Origin: MFD04580-c1 sp963702995
GTDB taxonomy: Bacteria > Planctomycetota > Phycisphaerae > Tepidisphaerales > Tepidisphaeraceae
Length of the DNA: 64,000 nucleotides
Assembly (NCBI GenBank): GCA_963702995.1
Contig: OY969783.1
Coordinates: forward strand, 5,208,001 to 5,272,000
Direction of reading: 5' to 3'
Part shown: piece after piece, positions 53,066 through 62,492 of the stretch
How positions within the stretch are numbered: the first letter of the stretch is position 1
Layout: every line of letters begins with the position of its first letter
Notes under the pieces: model-generated
Databases searched by the model: none
What the model saw: only the letters and a program-made list of their open reading frames with translations
Told to the model about the DNA's origin: nothing
Program-made: the position numbers and the translations under genes

Positions 53066-56000
53066 TCAAAATGCGGAACCGTCGGGCACGACTCCCTGAT
53101 ACCATCCCTTCGTGTCGCTGCCGTTGTAGCCGAGTGCTTCAGCCATTCCAGCTTCGATGAAGATGGGAGCGCGAGGGAGAGGTTCGCTGGCAGCCGAAGC
53201 GGAAAATAGTCGCGGTGCGACGGTCGTCTGACGGACGGTCGTCGGCAGCAGGTTCAAACTGATGTTGGATGCCGCAGGATCGATCGTGAATTGGCCGGGG
53301 ATAAAGTTGAGCGAGTAACGGGAATCGCTGACGCCCAAGGTACCCTGCCCGATATCGCCAAGGTAGTTTCCTACCTCCGTATGTGCGACAACGAGTGCGA
53401 GAGAGCCGCTCAACGCACCAATCGGCCCGCTGTTGACGGTATAAGTGAATTGGGGAACGGGTTGCCCGAAGATGCCTGTCGCATCATTGGCCCGCACGGC
53501 GATGGTTGCCATTTCATATGCCCCGATGTCTGGCGCGAGTCCGGTGCCAGCGGCATTTGTTCCCCGGAGAATCCCACGGCCGTCTGCGGTACCTGTCAGG
53601 CTCGAATTGCCCGCGTCAATCGCCACGCTTCCTAGCAGCAAAGCCATTGTCGCCGTCGGTCCACCGTAATTGCCGAGCGATCGTAGCACTGCGCTGATAT
53701 CGGTGCCCAGCAACCTATCCGTGGTTCCGTTGCCGACGAACCCTCCGGTAAGACCGCTCCGGCCGTAGAGATTGAAGCCGTTAGAGATCAAACTGCCAGC
53801 GTTGCTGTGATAGTCGGATTCTGCGCTAGCCGCCTGGTTGCCGCCCAAGATAGTGTTTCCCACGCCCAGGGTGGCAGCGCCCCCCGAGCCATCATTGTAA
53901 ATGCCGCCGCCAGCGCTTGCGGCCATGTTGTTGGATACCGTGCTGCTATTTATGGTGACCGACGTGGAGCCTCCAGATGTTCCTTGATTGTAAATCGCGC
54001 CGCCGTTGAGCGCCGAATTGCCCGCCAGTGTGCTATTTGTGATGGACACCACACCGCCCGCAAAATTAAAGACGCCACCGCCCACAGCGTAGCCTCCGTT
54101 GGTCGCGGCATTGCCGGAGATCGTGCTGCTGTCAATGCTCAGCGGCGCAGTGCCGCCGACAGCGGCGTCGTTGCTGATGCCGCCGCCTCCGTATACCGTT
54201 GAGTTATTGGCAATCGTGCTGCGGGTGATCGTCATCGTCGCATTTCCCCCGTAAGCCGCGTCATTGAAAATGCCTCCTCCGAATAGCGTTGACGAATTTC
54301 CGGTGATAAGGCTATCGCTCAAGCTCACGGTCGCCCGTTTCCCCTCCGTGTAAACATATAGCGCGCCGCCCCAACCGCTGGTATGCGTGCCCGTCCCGTT
54401 GCCATTTGCCATCGTCAAGTTATTGAGGTTGACCGTGATACCACTGCTGGTGCCGTCAATTTCCATAACGCGCGACGTGTGCTGGCCGTTCAGGATCGAT
54501 CCGTTTGCGGCGTCGCCGTTCAGTGTCAGGCTTTTTGCGATGGTGATTTGGCTGTTGAGGCCGTACGTCGCGGCGGCCAGGTTGACTGCGCCTCCCGCCG
54601 CTGCCGCGTCAACGCCGTTTTGAACCATGCCATTCGCACCCACGTTGACAGTCGAGGCTACGCCTGAAAGCGTACTGCCGCTTTTCAAGGTGATTGCCGC
54701 GTTCAGGTAATCGGTGGGCGCATTGAGCGTCAGGTTGCCGCCACTGGCGTTGCCGCTCGCGTTGATCGCGCTGGTAACGGTGATGCTGTTGTCAGCCTGG
54801 AGTGTCACGTTCGTGCCGTTGAGCGCGGCCACAAGATTTGTCGGATCGATCGTTGAGCCCGTCAGGCTTGAGCCGCCCCCTGTGACGACGTTCATCGTGG
54901 CCGGATCAAGCAGCCAGGTGCCCGCACGTCCGTGATGGGCCGACGCGTCCACCGTTCCGGACATTGCTAGCTGCTTCCCAGAGGTCTCGACCATTCCGCC
55001 GTTGCCTGCTCCCGATCCGCCCTTCGCTTCGATCAGACCGCCAAACGCAGTCTGGGAATCGGACCAAACAGACACCTTGCCACCGTTGCCAGTGGTGACG
55101 GCGCTTGCTGAAACTACCGCACCTGCCTCGACGGTAACGATGGATGCCGTGGGCGTAGGTCCTTTGCCATGGAAGTCACCGCCGATCCTGATCGTGCCGC
55201 CACCAGCATCGCCGCTCGCATCCAAACGGCCGCCTTTTGACAGCGTTACATCGCCCCCCAACATTTCGATGAGGCCGCCTTTCTGACCGCTGACGTAACC
55301 CGATGCCTTGAGCGTCCCAGAATTCCGCACGTCGCTAAGAGTGCTGCTCGTGACACTCTTGTAACCGGTGCTGCTGTCTGCAAGCAGGGTGATCTGCCCA
55401 GACTGGTTGCCGGCCGTATCGGCTTCGATCAGTCCGGTGTTGTTAATCAGGCTCGTGACGATGCCAGACGCCGCCGCGGCCCTCAAAGTCACCTGGCCGC
55501 CTTCGGCCGCAATCGTGCCGTTGTTTTCCACCAATTGCCGAGCGACCTGTTCCGAAACCGCGAGATTGATAAGGCCATCGCCGTAGGGGTCAACAGTGAA
55601 CGTGTCACCGCTTGCCAGACTCACCTTTCCGAACCTTGCTTGAATGGACCCGTTGTTGACGACATTGGGGGCCACCAGCGTGACGAGTCCCGCGTCAGCC
55701 ACGGTGATGCTGCCGTCGTTCACGACGCTTGCGCTAGGGCTTCCGGCAGCAGTGAAACGGTAATCACCCGCCATGAAACGGGCGTTGCTGATATCGCTCG
55801 TCGATGCGAGCAAGCTGCCGACAGTTACCTTTGAGTTCTTGCCAAACAGGATGCCGTTTGGATTCAGGAGCCAAATCTGTCCGTTGGCCAGAAGCTGCCC
55901 GTCGATCGCTGACGCGCCTGAATCATGAATCCGGTTGAGCGCAATGGCGAACGCTGAGGGTTGCACGAACTGAACGGTGTCGCCGGGGTTTAGATTGAAG

Positions 56001-56224
56001 CTGTTCCAGTCGATTGCCACGCGCTGCGATGTCTGATCGATGGTGGTGTGAGTACCGCTGGAATGGATCCTCGCGGTGCCGCCCGACACGACCCCTCCCG
56101 CAGGTGACCCGTAGGCGAAGTTGCCGCCGAATAGGATCAGGACACCGCAAAGCACGGATGCGGCTTGCGCCGGCTCCAACGGCCAATAGTGCGACTCATG
56201 CCTTCCGTCTGGTTCCTGCAACAT
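53066..56224 (-). CDS. Two-partner-secretion type adhesin (filamentous haemagglutinin-like)
   Basis: 1052 residues. A signal region (AASVLCGVLILFGGNFAYGSPAG) is followed by a TPS domain: GGTARIHSSGTHTTIDQTSQ, IDWNSFNLNPGDTVQFVQP, ALNRIHDSG and GQIWLLNPNGILFGK. A beta-helix of Gly/Asn/Ser-rich repeats follows (VTITRSTIANNSTVYGGGGI-like right-handed units). Near residue 950 is an MBG-type domain (RANDATGIFGQPVPQFTYTV). TPS adhesins are exported by a TpsB/FhaC pore, not seen here. It follows the pilin gene by 125 bp on the same strand. Confidence 0.88.
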   Translation of the reverse strand: MLQEPDGRHESHYWPLEPAQAASVLCGVLILFGGNFAYGSPAGGVVSGGTARIHSSGTHTTIDQTSQRVAIDWNSFNLNPGDTVQFVQPSAFAIALNRIHDSGASAIDGQLLANGQIWLLNPNGILFGKNSKVTVGSLLASTSDISNARFMAGDYRFTAAGSPSASVVNDGSITVADAGLVTLVAPNVVNNGSIQARFGKVSLASGDTFTVDPYGDGLINLAVSEQVARQLVENNGTIAAEGGQVTLRAAAASGIVTSLINNTGLIEADTAGNQSGQITLLADSSTGYKSVTSSTLSDVRNSGTLKASGYVSGQKGGLIEMLGGDVTLSKGGRLDASGDAGGGTIRIGGDFHGKGPTPTASIVTVEAGAVVSASAVTTGNGGKVSVWSDSQTAFGGLIEAKGGSGAGNGGMVETSGKQLAMSGTVDASAHHGRAGTWLLDPATMNVVTGGGSSLTGSTIDPTNLVAALNGTNVTLQADNSITVTSAINASGNASGGNLTLNAPTDYLNAAITLKSGSTLSGVASTVNVGANGMVQNGVDAAAAGGAVNLAAATYGLNSQITIAKSLTLNGDAANGSILNGQHTSRVMEIDGTSSGITVNLNNLTMANGNGTGTHTSGWGGALYVYTEGKRATVSLSDSLITGNSSTLFGGGIFNDAAYGGNATMTITRSTIANNSTVYGGGGISNDAAVGGTAPLSIDSSTISGNAATNGGYAVGGGVFNFAGGVVSITNSTLAGNSALNGGAIYNQGTSGGSTSVTINSSTVSNNMAASAGGGIYNDGSGGAATLGVGNTILGGNQAASAESDYHSNAGSLISNGFNLYGRSGLTGGFVGNGTTDRLLGTDISAVLRSLGNYGGPTATMALLLGSVAIDAGNSSLTGTADGRGILRGTNAAGTGLAPDIGAYEMATIAVRANDATGIFGQPVPQFTYTVNSGPIGALSGSLALVVAHTEVGNYLGDIGQGTLGVSDSRYSLNFIPGQFTIDPAASNISLNLLPTTVRQTTVAPRLFSASAASEPLPRAPIFIEAGMAEALGYNGSDTKGWYQGVVPDGSAF

Positions 56225-56349
56225 TCATCTATGTTAGAGCGAATCAGTAAACAAATCGTTAAAAGCCGGTCCCGCAAAAGCCGAATAGCGATATATCCCG
56301 GCGCATGATGCTCGGCGGACATGTAACGTGTTCCAACCATCAAGTTCCG

Positions 56350-57264
56350 TTACTGAAATTCAAAAGATAGCGCGCAGTTGCCACCCAGACCGCCATCAAT
56401 TTCCATGGAATAATGCTGCGGATTCCCGTCAACAGCGGTCTGGCCGTCCGAGCTTGTGCTGTTATCAAAGCACGAGGATGAAGTACCCGGAGTTGCGGTG
56501 GTGTAGGGCCCTACACTACAAGGAGGCGAGCTACTTCTGCCAGCCCAGCAGACCCCAGTATTGCCGGTCACGTACGTAGCAGTTACCTGGCCCGACTGTG
56601 GCAGTCCGTCGTCTATTTTTCGGTCAATATTATACGCAGTCTGCACCGCAAAGGTCGGTGTGGAAGCGACATTGCAAAAACTGCTAAATCCCGTGATCGC
56701 GGATATGCCATAATAGTTTATGCCATTTTTCCCCGGCCTATACCACGCACCCGGTCCTCCACTCCAGACATAAACGCTCGCACCTCCGCCAACCCTGGCG
56801 GCGGGAAGGAATCCCGCAAGCTCGACCGGCCCGGAAACCCATCCAAAGGTATCAGGCGTAGCATTGCTAAAACCGCCGTCAATCAGCCCCGCGTGACTCA
56901 GATCGATCCAGAAACGAACGGGCTCGCCCCCAGGACAATATCCTTCTGTCCCGGAAATCGCAGACCACCATCCCTCGATGATCCCGTTGCCGTCGCCCTG
57001 CCCGGGATTCGGGCCGCGCGGCTGAAAGCCAAATCTCGTCGCAAGACGGCTTGAAATGTCACCGGGCAGAGCCAGGTATTTCATCTGGAAGGTGTGCACA
57101 GCTGCTTGATAGCTCTGTATCTGGGAAACTTGCGCGCGTACCTGCGCGGCTCGAATGAGGTCCTTACCCATGAGCACGCCGCCCATGAGAAGACCGACGA
57201 TAATGAGTGCGATCGAAAGCTCGATTAACGTGAAGCCGCGCAAGGTCCTGGATGTCATTGTCAC
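56350..57264 (-). CDS. Prepilin-like protein 1
   Basis: 304 residues. The N-terminus has a prepilin peptidase site and hydrophobic helix (RGFTLIELSIALIIVGLLMGG, cleavage after Gly, Glu+5). The rest is a Gly/Ser/Thr-rich globular head with several Cys, ending in CALSFEFQ. The second pilin at 63537-64000 shares the features FPAA[KR]xG, Y[NT]IDRKIDDGLPQSG-like and the C-terminal CALSF[RE]FQ. It is likely a major pilin or pseudopilin brought by the element; assembly genes are not present in the element part. Confidence 0.88.
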   Translation of the reverse strand: MTMTSRTLRGFTLIELSIALIIVGLLMGGVLMGKDLIRAAQVRAQVSQIQSYQAAVHTFQMKYLALPGDISSRLATRFGFQPRGPNPGQGDGNGIIEGWWSAISGTEGYCPGGEPVRFWIDLSHAGLIDGGFSNATPDTFGWVSGPVELAGFLPAARVGGGASVYVWSGGPGAWYRPGKNGINYYGISAITGFSSFCNVASTPTFAVQTAYNIDRKIDDGLPQSGQVTATYVTGNTGVCWAGRSSSPPCSVGPYTTATPGTSSSCFDNSTSSDGQTAVDGNPQHYSMEIDGGLGGNCALSFEFQ

Positions 57265-57403
57265 AAAGTACGCCCCATCTGGTTAAAATAGCGTTAATGG
57301 CCGCAATCGCTCATGGAACGATGATCCCGGTAAGTGTCGTGCGTCCCCGTATGTCGGCCGAGCTGATGACTTCGGGTCCATTCGCTATGTTCGCTGTCCC
57401 CGC

Positions 57404-57817
57404 CTACCACTCGATCGCGTCAATCACTACGGAGTTTTGGTCCGAGCGCAGCTGGGTAGCGCGATCCGCCTCCTGTATCCAGGGCACGCGATGACGCGTG
57501 AGGCCCTGATAAAGCCGCACCTGTGGCCGCGCTTCCGCGTTGAGGTTGCGGCCTTTGATGTGAATCGTCTGGCGGCCGCAGTAAAGCGTGATGCCCTTCG
57601 ACGGATCGAATTCCATCCGTTCGATCCAGCCATAGCCAATCGCCAGGATTTCCCCCGTCTTCTTGCGAAGCTCTAACATCACGGCCCGGTCACGCTGCCC
57701 ACGCATCCACCCGAACGCTCCGAGATCCTCGGTGCCGTCCGGCCCGGAATCGGCGGCGACTTCAGAATCGTCCTCGTCTTTGCGGCCGAGGTACTTGGAC
57801 AGAACCCTATCGCTCAT
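57404..57817 (-). CDS. 137-residue protein overlapping the relaxase gene
   Basis: Hydrophilic protein (MSDRVLSKYLGRKDEDDSEV...MRGQRDRAVMLELRKKTGEI) without membrane segments. Its start overlaps the relaxase end by 11 bp, so the two are co-translated. The central part alternates short strands (LAIGYGWIERMEFDPSKGI, ITLYCGRQTIHIKG). Possibly a relaxosome accessory protein; no family recognised. Confidence 0.7.
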   Translation of the reverse strand: MSDRVLSKYLGRKDEDDSEVAADSGPDGTEDLGAFGWMRGQRDRAVMLELRKKTGEILAIGYGWIERMEFDPSKGITLYCGRQTIHIKGRNLNAEARPQVRLYQGLTRHRVPWIQEADRATQLRSDQNSVVIDAIEW

Positions 57818-60470
57818 AGAAAACCTCGCGGCTATCCGTGCGCGCTGTCGGCGTCAGTTCAGGCGTCCGCTGCATCCGTTCCATCATCATGCCGCGCTCG
57901 CGTCTGGCCTGCTCCTGGGCGAATTCCGTCGCCGACAGACGCTCATCGCATTGGCCTACCGCTTCCAGTAATCGCATCTTGTCATCGGTGTACACGGTTG
58001 CCTTTTCCCGGCCGCGGGAAACCGACACGTAGAACTGCTCGCGTGAGCTGGCGGGAAAGGATTCGGCCGACTGGCCGATGATCACGCGATCGACCGTTGA
58101 GCCTTGAGAGGCATGGCTCGTGACACAAAATCCGTGAGCGATATGGCCGAAGTCCTTATCGAGCGTCCACCCGTTGCCGAGCAGAATGTCCCCGCCCGCA
58201 GTGAAATCCTTCACTTTGAAGATGGCACCGTTGTTGAGGCGGTGGAGGCCGTCCTTCGTTCTGCCGTTCTTTGTGAGCCGCAGCAGATCGCCGGGGGCGA
58301 CGGAGATCGTCCCCTTGCGATAAGTTTGGAACCGCTCGGCCTGATCGAGCGGCAGCACCGATGCGTCGGCGGTCAGCCGATCACCCTTGCGAAAGCCTTT
58401 CGCATTCTGGTGAAACTCGATGACATCGCCTTGTGCGTAATTGACCACGTCCGCCCGCTCGCCGAGCGTCAGATGGGCGTTCTGAAGCGAGACGAAGGTT
58501 CTTTCCTCGCGGCCGATGATCGGCCGCTCTTCCGGATCACCGATTCGATGCCGGCGCTTCAACGCATCGCGAATCTCCTGCGTGATCCTATCGCCTTCGG
58601 CGTGGGTCGGTGAAATGACCAGCGCCGACTTGCCCGCGCATACGCTTTCGACATATTCATTTGCCAGCAGCTTATAGCGTTCCTCTTCCGGCGCTTCCTT
58701 GACCCATCCGAGATCGGCAAGCTGCGCGAAGCCATCCTCCGTCCGGCCTTCGCTGAGCAGCTGCACCGCCTGCTTGTACGCGCCTTTCTGACGCTGGATA
58801 TCGCGGATTTCTGCCGGAACCAGCCCGGCTTCAGTTTCAAGCAGACGCAGCGCCGCTCCGCGTTCGACTGAGCCGTGCTGGCGGCGATCGCCGGATAAAA
58901 CGAGCCGCGCATTCTGCTTTTCGGCGAGATCGAATAGCTGCGCCGTCGTTTTCACACCGAGCAACCCCGCCTCATCCACCCAGATGACCGCGTCCCTGAC
59001 CTGATCCTGGAGTTTCTCATCCTTGAGCAGACGTGCGACGGTGTCGGCGTCCTTAAAGCCTTCGGCCGCCAGAACCCCGCGACTTGCTGCCGCCGAGGGC
59101 GCGAACGTGAACACCTTCGTCTGAGCCGCTTCGATGGCTTCGACCGTTTCCTGCATCATGGTGGTCTTGCCGGTGCCAGCGGTACCGCGAATCAGGATGA
59201 CGCGATCGGTTGATTCGAGCGCGTGGCGAACAGCGCGACGCTGGCCTTCATTGAGGTGTGCCCGCTTGAACAGATGCGTGCCGCGTCCGAGCGGGCGGCA
59301 CGCGCCGCGCCCACGCCTGGCAAAGTCGAGCATGCGCGATTCTTCGGCCAGCACTTCACGCGTCGTCGCAAATCGCCGTCCGTCGCGCTCGGCGATCATC
59401 AGGTCGTGCGTCTGAGTCCGAAGATCGACCGTTTGCAGTGATGCCTCTCCGACGGCTCGCTTGAGCGTTTCAGCCAGGAACTCACGTTCCGGTATGACTG
59501 ACTTGCGCTCAAAGCAGTGGTCAGTCGCGAGTCGCATGGCATCGTCCGCTCCGCGAACTTTCTCGGCAACGCGCCCACGCCCTATGCGGTTTGTGACGTT
59601 TGCGATCGCCGATCCCTCATCACTGGATAGGCGTTGCCGCCACAACTCACGAAGGTCGGCCATCGACAGATTCTTCTGCTTCCGCTCCCGCGTCTTGGCT
59701 CCGAGTGCTGATTTCTCCTCCGCCGAGGTGATGCCCTTCTGCCGTGCCTTTTCTTCGATCAGCGTGGTGCGGCGGGAGAATTTCGAGAGCGTCGCCTTAT
59801 CAAACCCGGCAAGCTCCCATCCCTTTTTGCCGCGCTCAACGCCCAGGCCCAGATCCTGCATCTTGCGCGCCATGCGGACGTGAAACCGGCCCTCAAAGTA
59901 AGGCGCGTCGCGCTTCAGCTCGCGAAACTGGCCCGCCTTCCAGCGCTGTTCGCGCTCGTCAAACGTGACGTTATGGACAAAGCAGTGCGCGTGCAGATGC
60001 GGGTCGGGCACGCCGTCAACCGGCCGTGATGTCAGGTGCGTGAATTCCGCCCACACCATGTTGCCGGTCGTGCGATCCTCGTTGGCACCGTCCAGACGCA
60101 CGCGGGTTTTCATTTCCGCTTCCATTTCGGCCATCGTCTCGCGCACCGACTCCCCGAAGGCGTCCATGATCCGGGCATCGCCCGTCAGCGCATACACCAG
60201 CGACACGCTTTTAGGCACATCAAACGTGAAATCGTAGCCGATGGTGCGATCGCCTTTGCGTCGCACCGTCAGAGGCTTTCCGGTCGCAGGATCGCGGTTA
60301 TCGCAGAGTGCGTCCCATTGCGCACGATCCACTTTGCCCGCAAGTCCCAGGCGTGTGGCTCCCGCCCCGCGCCAGATGCCAGCCAGCTCCTGCCCTTCGG
60401 TGTAATAGTCCGAGGTCGAGTAGTAGCTCTTGGCCTGTCCGGCGGAACTGTTCTGGGTGATTCGCAGCAT
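57807..60470 (-). CDS. MobF-family relaxase-helicase (TraI/TrwC-like)
   Basis: 887 residues from ATG 60470. The N-terminal trans-esterase domain shows the catalytic tyrosine pairs Tyr16-Tyr17 and Tyr22-Tyr23 (AKSYYSTSDYY) and the three-His metal motif HLHAHCFVHN (His158, His160/162, His166). The helicase part follows: Walker A GTAGTGKTTM (about 430), Walker B IWVDEAGLL and a late SF1B motif TSHASQGSTVDRVI. It should nick oriT, stay bound to the 5' end and unwind the strand for transfer. The N-terminal order matches MOBF. Confidence 0.95.
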   Translation of the reverse strand: MLRITQNSSAGQAKSYYSTSDYYTEGQELAGIWRGAGATRLGLAGKVDRAQWDALCDNRDPATGKPLTVRRKGDRTIGYDFTFDVPKSVSLVYALTGDARIMDAFGESVRETMAEMEAEMKTRVRLDGANEDRTTGNMVWAEFTHLTSRPVDGVPDPHLHAHCFVHNVTFDEREQRWKAGQFRELKRDAPYFEGRFHVRMARKMQDLGLGVERGKKGWELAGFDKATLSKFSRRTTLIEEKARQKGITSAEEKSALGAKTRERKQKNLSMADLRELWRQRLSSDEGSAIANVTNRIGRGRVAEKVRGADDAMRLATDHCFERKSVIPEREFLAETLKRAVGEASLQTVDLRTQTHDLMIAERDGRRFATTREVLAEESRMLDFARRGRGACRPLGRGTHLFKRAHLNEGQRRAVRHALESTDRVILIRGTAGTGKTTMMQETVEAIEAAQTKVFTFAPSAAASRGVLAAEGFKDADTVARLLKDEKLQDQVRDAVIWVDEAGLLGVKTTAQLFDLAEKQNARLVLSGDRRQHGSVERGAALRLLETEAGLVPAEIRDIQRQKGAYKQAVQLLSEGRTEDGFAQLADLGWVKEAPEEERYKLLANEYVESVCAGKSALVISPTHAEGDRITQEIRDALKRRHRIGDPEERPIIGREERTFVSLQNAHLTLGERADVVNYAQGDVIEFHQNAKGFRKGDRLTADASVLPLDQAERFQTYRKGTISVAPGDLLRLTKNGRTKDGLHRLNNGAIFKVKDFTAGGDILLGNGWTLDKDFGHIAHGFCVTSHASQGSTVDRVIIGQSAESFPASSREQFYVSVSRGREKATVYTDDKMRLLEAVGQCDERLSATEFAQEQARRERGMMMERMQRTPELTPTARTDSREVFYER

Positions 60471-60825
60471 CGTGCAGCCTATCACGATAACGGTTGAAAA
60501 ACGGTTAACGGCCGTAACCGCGGATTGAGTTTTTGGGTCGGCATATGGTCCGACGGGCAGTCGGACGCGGGGCGATTTTGTTTGCGCTCAGAGGCTTATC
60601 TCCGATCTTTCAGTCAGACGCGCAACGCACGGCCAATCGACGGGCACGCTAAAGCCGTCGCCGGTCCGCTCAAGCTGCCAAAGCCGCGTTCCAGAAGGTG
60701 GAATCCTTCGGCTTTTCGCTTGCCCGGTGCGCTCAATCCTTTCGCCCCGGACTTTCCGGCTTTGCTCGCGCGTGCCGTAAGGCCGCGAAGGTCGCGGTCA
60801 GAAACAGAGCAGAAGGAGAACCATC
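60471..60825. promoter_or_regulatory. Candidate oriT region between relaxase and rightward small genes
   Basis: About 350 bp between divergent transcripts. CGGTTAACGGCCGTAACCG at about 60503-60521 is an imperfect palindrome preceded by a direct AACGGTT copy; GTCCGAC-GGGCA-GTCGGAC at about 60549-60567 is a perfect inverted repeat. Inverted repeats beside a MobF relaxase gene are the expected oriT arrangement, but a nic site cannot be identified. The right part is G+C-rich, without a gene. Confidence 0.45.
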
Positions 60826-61038
60826 ATGAGCAACGCAGAAAAGAACGAATCGACCGCATCCAAGGCACCGAGCCACATCGCCTACCAGGTCCGCGACCGC
60901 GAGGGCGGCAAGGGTTTCTTCACCCGCATCGGTGTGGCTTGGCCGCACAAGGACGGCAACGGATTCAACATCCAAGTCGAGTGCATTCCGCTCGACGGGC
61001 GCATCACGCTTCGCCTCGCGACCGACAAGAAGGACTAA
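60826..61038 (+). CDS. 70-residue conserved-looking element protein
   Basis: ATG 60826 follows GAAGGAGAACCATC. Sequence MSNAEKNESTASKAPSHIAY, then QVRDREGGKGFFTRIGVAWP and IQVECIPLDGRITLRL. It reads like one small beta-rich domain; short proteins of this pattern (VAWxHxDGxGxxI) are common in planctomycete and proteobacterial mobile regions near relaxase genes. No precise role. Confidence 0.7.
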   Translation: MSNAEKNESTASKAPSHIAYQVRDREGGKGFFTRIGVAWPHKDGNGFNIQVECIPLDGRITLRLATDKKD

Positions 61039-61096
61039 CTCATCACCGAAACGGGCGGGCCAGATGGCCCGCCCGCCATCCTTGGAGGGACACACA

Positions 61097-61234
61097 ATGA
61101 CCGACAGCATTATCCTCACTGAAGACGAATTCGACCGACGCTACGAGCTGCTACCCAACCATCTGAATCCCAACGCCTCATGGGCAACGGGCATTGGCCC
61201 AGGCTGCCTCTTTGAAACCGACGAAGACGAGTGA
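61097..61234 (+). CDS. 45-residue acidic protein
   Basis: ATG 61097 follows GGAGGGACACACA. The product MTDSIILTEDEFDRRYELLP and a C-terminal FETDEDE is strongly acidic. It directly follows the 70-residue gene (58-bp gap) and is likely in its operon. Phage-like or antirestriction-type DNA mimicry cannot be claimed at this length. Confidence 0.6.
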   Translation: MTDSIILTEDEFDRRYELLPNHLNPNASWATGIGPGCLFETDEDE

Positions 61235-61297
61235 TGGAGGCAATTTCCAACACTCCGTTCACCCGCCCGTGACGCCGTGCGGCTCACGCTCGCGCAC

Positions 61298-61555
61298 TCA
61301 TCCGCGTATCTGGCGGAACGTGTCCAGCACTTCGGCGGCGTGTCGCCGACCCCACGGCGTAAGCGAGTGTTGTGCCGCGTGCTCCAGGGCGCTATCGAAG
61401 AGGTCGAGTTGCGCGTTCGAGCAGGTGACGACGCGCCGGACAATTTCCGCACGGGCGGCGACAGTGTCCTTCGACAACAGATTAGTGGCCTCGCCGAACG
61501 CCTTGCCCTGTTCGTACCCGGTTGCCACTTCGGTGATAAAGCTCAAAAGTCCCAT
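61298..61555 (-). CDS. 85-residue protein, MGLLS family, copy 1
   Basis: MGLLSFITEVATGYEQGKAF with AAGGAG about 8 bp upstream of the ATG. Helical, soluble. It is related to the 99-residue neighbour at 61690-61989 by the MGLLS start and Gly-x-x-x-Gly pattern, and by a duplicated upstream leader (about 61600-61680 and 62030-62110). No family recognised. Confidence 0.65.
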   Translation of the reverse strand: MGLLSFITEVATGYEQGKAFGEATNLLSKDTVAARAEIVRRVVTCSNAQLDLFDSALEHAAQHSLTPWGRRHAAEVLDTFRQIRG

Positions 61556-61589
61556 TGCGAACTCCTTGCATCCGTTGGATGCGGTTCAA

Positions 61590-62110
61590 GGTTTCCGATG
61601 GGCGGCACTTTAGTTTTCTTCTCGATCGATCCCGTGGCGTACGGCCACAGCCTTCATTTTTGTTCGGCAATGACGTGCCGGGTCCGATGTCAGCCGAGCG
61701 CATAGCCCGCGCCCATGAAGCCTCGAAAGCTCCCGAAGCGGGCGACCTCCAGGATTTTCAGGTAGGCATACAGTTCCATCGCCCGCAGCCGCTTCGCTGC
61801 GTCCACGAGCATGCTGCTGTGTTCGAGGAAGTCGCGTTCCAGTTCGTCGAATTGCTGGGGAGTGCATTGCTGCACGTAGTCCGAAAGCGCCGAGCAGGCG
61901 ACCTCGCGCTGAGAGTGGATGATCTGCCGGAAATGCGCGTGTTTCACGCCCGAAACCAGCATGCCGCCAACTGTTGACAACAATCCCATTGTGCGCTCCT
62001 GACATCCGAAGATGTCGTAAAGGGTTTTCGTTCGGGCGGCACTGTAGTTCTCTCACCAATCGATCCCGTGGCGCAACGCCACACAGTCCGTTTTTCGTGG
62101 CGATGTTCTG
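61590..62110 (-). repeat. Duplicated upstream leaders of the two MGLLS genes
   Basis: Two similar stretches (about 61590-61680 and 62020-62110) each contain GGGCGGCACT, then GATCCCGTGGCG and a GTGGCGNNNNGCCAC hairpin (GTGGCGTACGGCCAC; GTGGCGCAACGCCAC). On the minus strand they precede an AGGAG site and the start codon of each gene. This indicates duplication of a regulatory leader together with its gene. Confidence 0.65.
61690..61989 (-). CDS. 99-residue protein, MGLLS family, copy 2
   Basis: MGLLSTVGGMLVSGVKHAHF, then SALSDYVQQCTPQQFDELERDF. AGGAG precedes the ATG at 61989. It is a paralogue of the 85-residue gene downstream. Its C-terminus has a Gly-rich hydrophobic stretch (GSFRGFMGAGYALG) that may associate with membranes. 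Confidence 0.65.
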   Translation of the reverse strand: MGLLSTVGGMLVSGVKHAHFRQIIHSQREVACSALSDYVQQCTPQQFDELERDFLEHSSMLVDAAKRLRAMELYAYLKILEVARFGSFRGFMGAGYALG

Positions 62111-62492
62111 CCAGAGCACTTCATTCATTCCGAACGCGGGGAGATTCCCCACACCCCTTTGACGGTCAATTCGCACACGCCGGCCGCATGCACAGGCCGA
62201 AGCCACAAGTCGATGTGACTGGCCAATGCGACAGGCCGAAGCGGCAAGCCTGCAATAAGGACCGCCTTTGGCGGGCAACTTTTCCGCCGCATCTCATGGC
62301 TCTAAGCCTACGCGCCCGTGCTCGCTGTCAAGGAACTACTCCATGAGTACATGGAGCCTCTTCTCCGACGGTTCCTCCTTGACCGCTGCGCTCGGTCGCT
62401 CCTGCCCTCCGCCATCGAGGTGCGGCGGGTGAGTGTGGTTGTTCCACACAACCCAATGCACGCAGTTTGTGAAACTCACACGGAGAGGCTTT
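61990..62492. other. Gene-free spacer between divergent MGLLS and ardC-like genes
   Basis: About 500 bp with no supportable gene. The left part is the duplicated leader. At about 62185-62250 two copies of an ACAGGCCGAAGC segment occur 34 bp apart (GCACAGGCCGAAGCC and GACAGGCCGAAGCGG). The right part contains a hairpin GTGTGG-TTGTT-CCACAC (62434-62450), 43 bp before the ArdC-like start, likely an operator. Confidence 0.55.
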
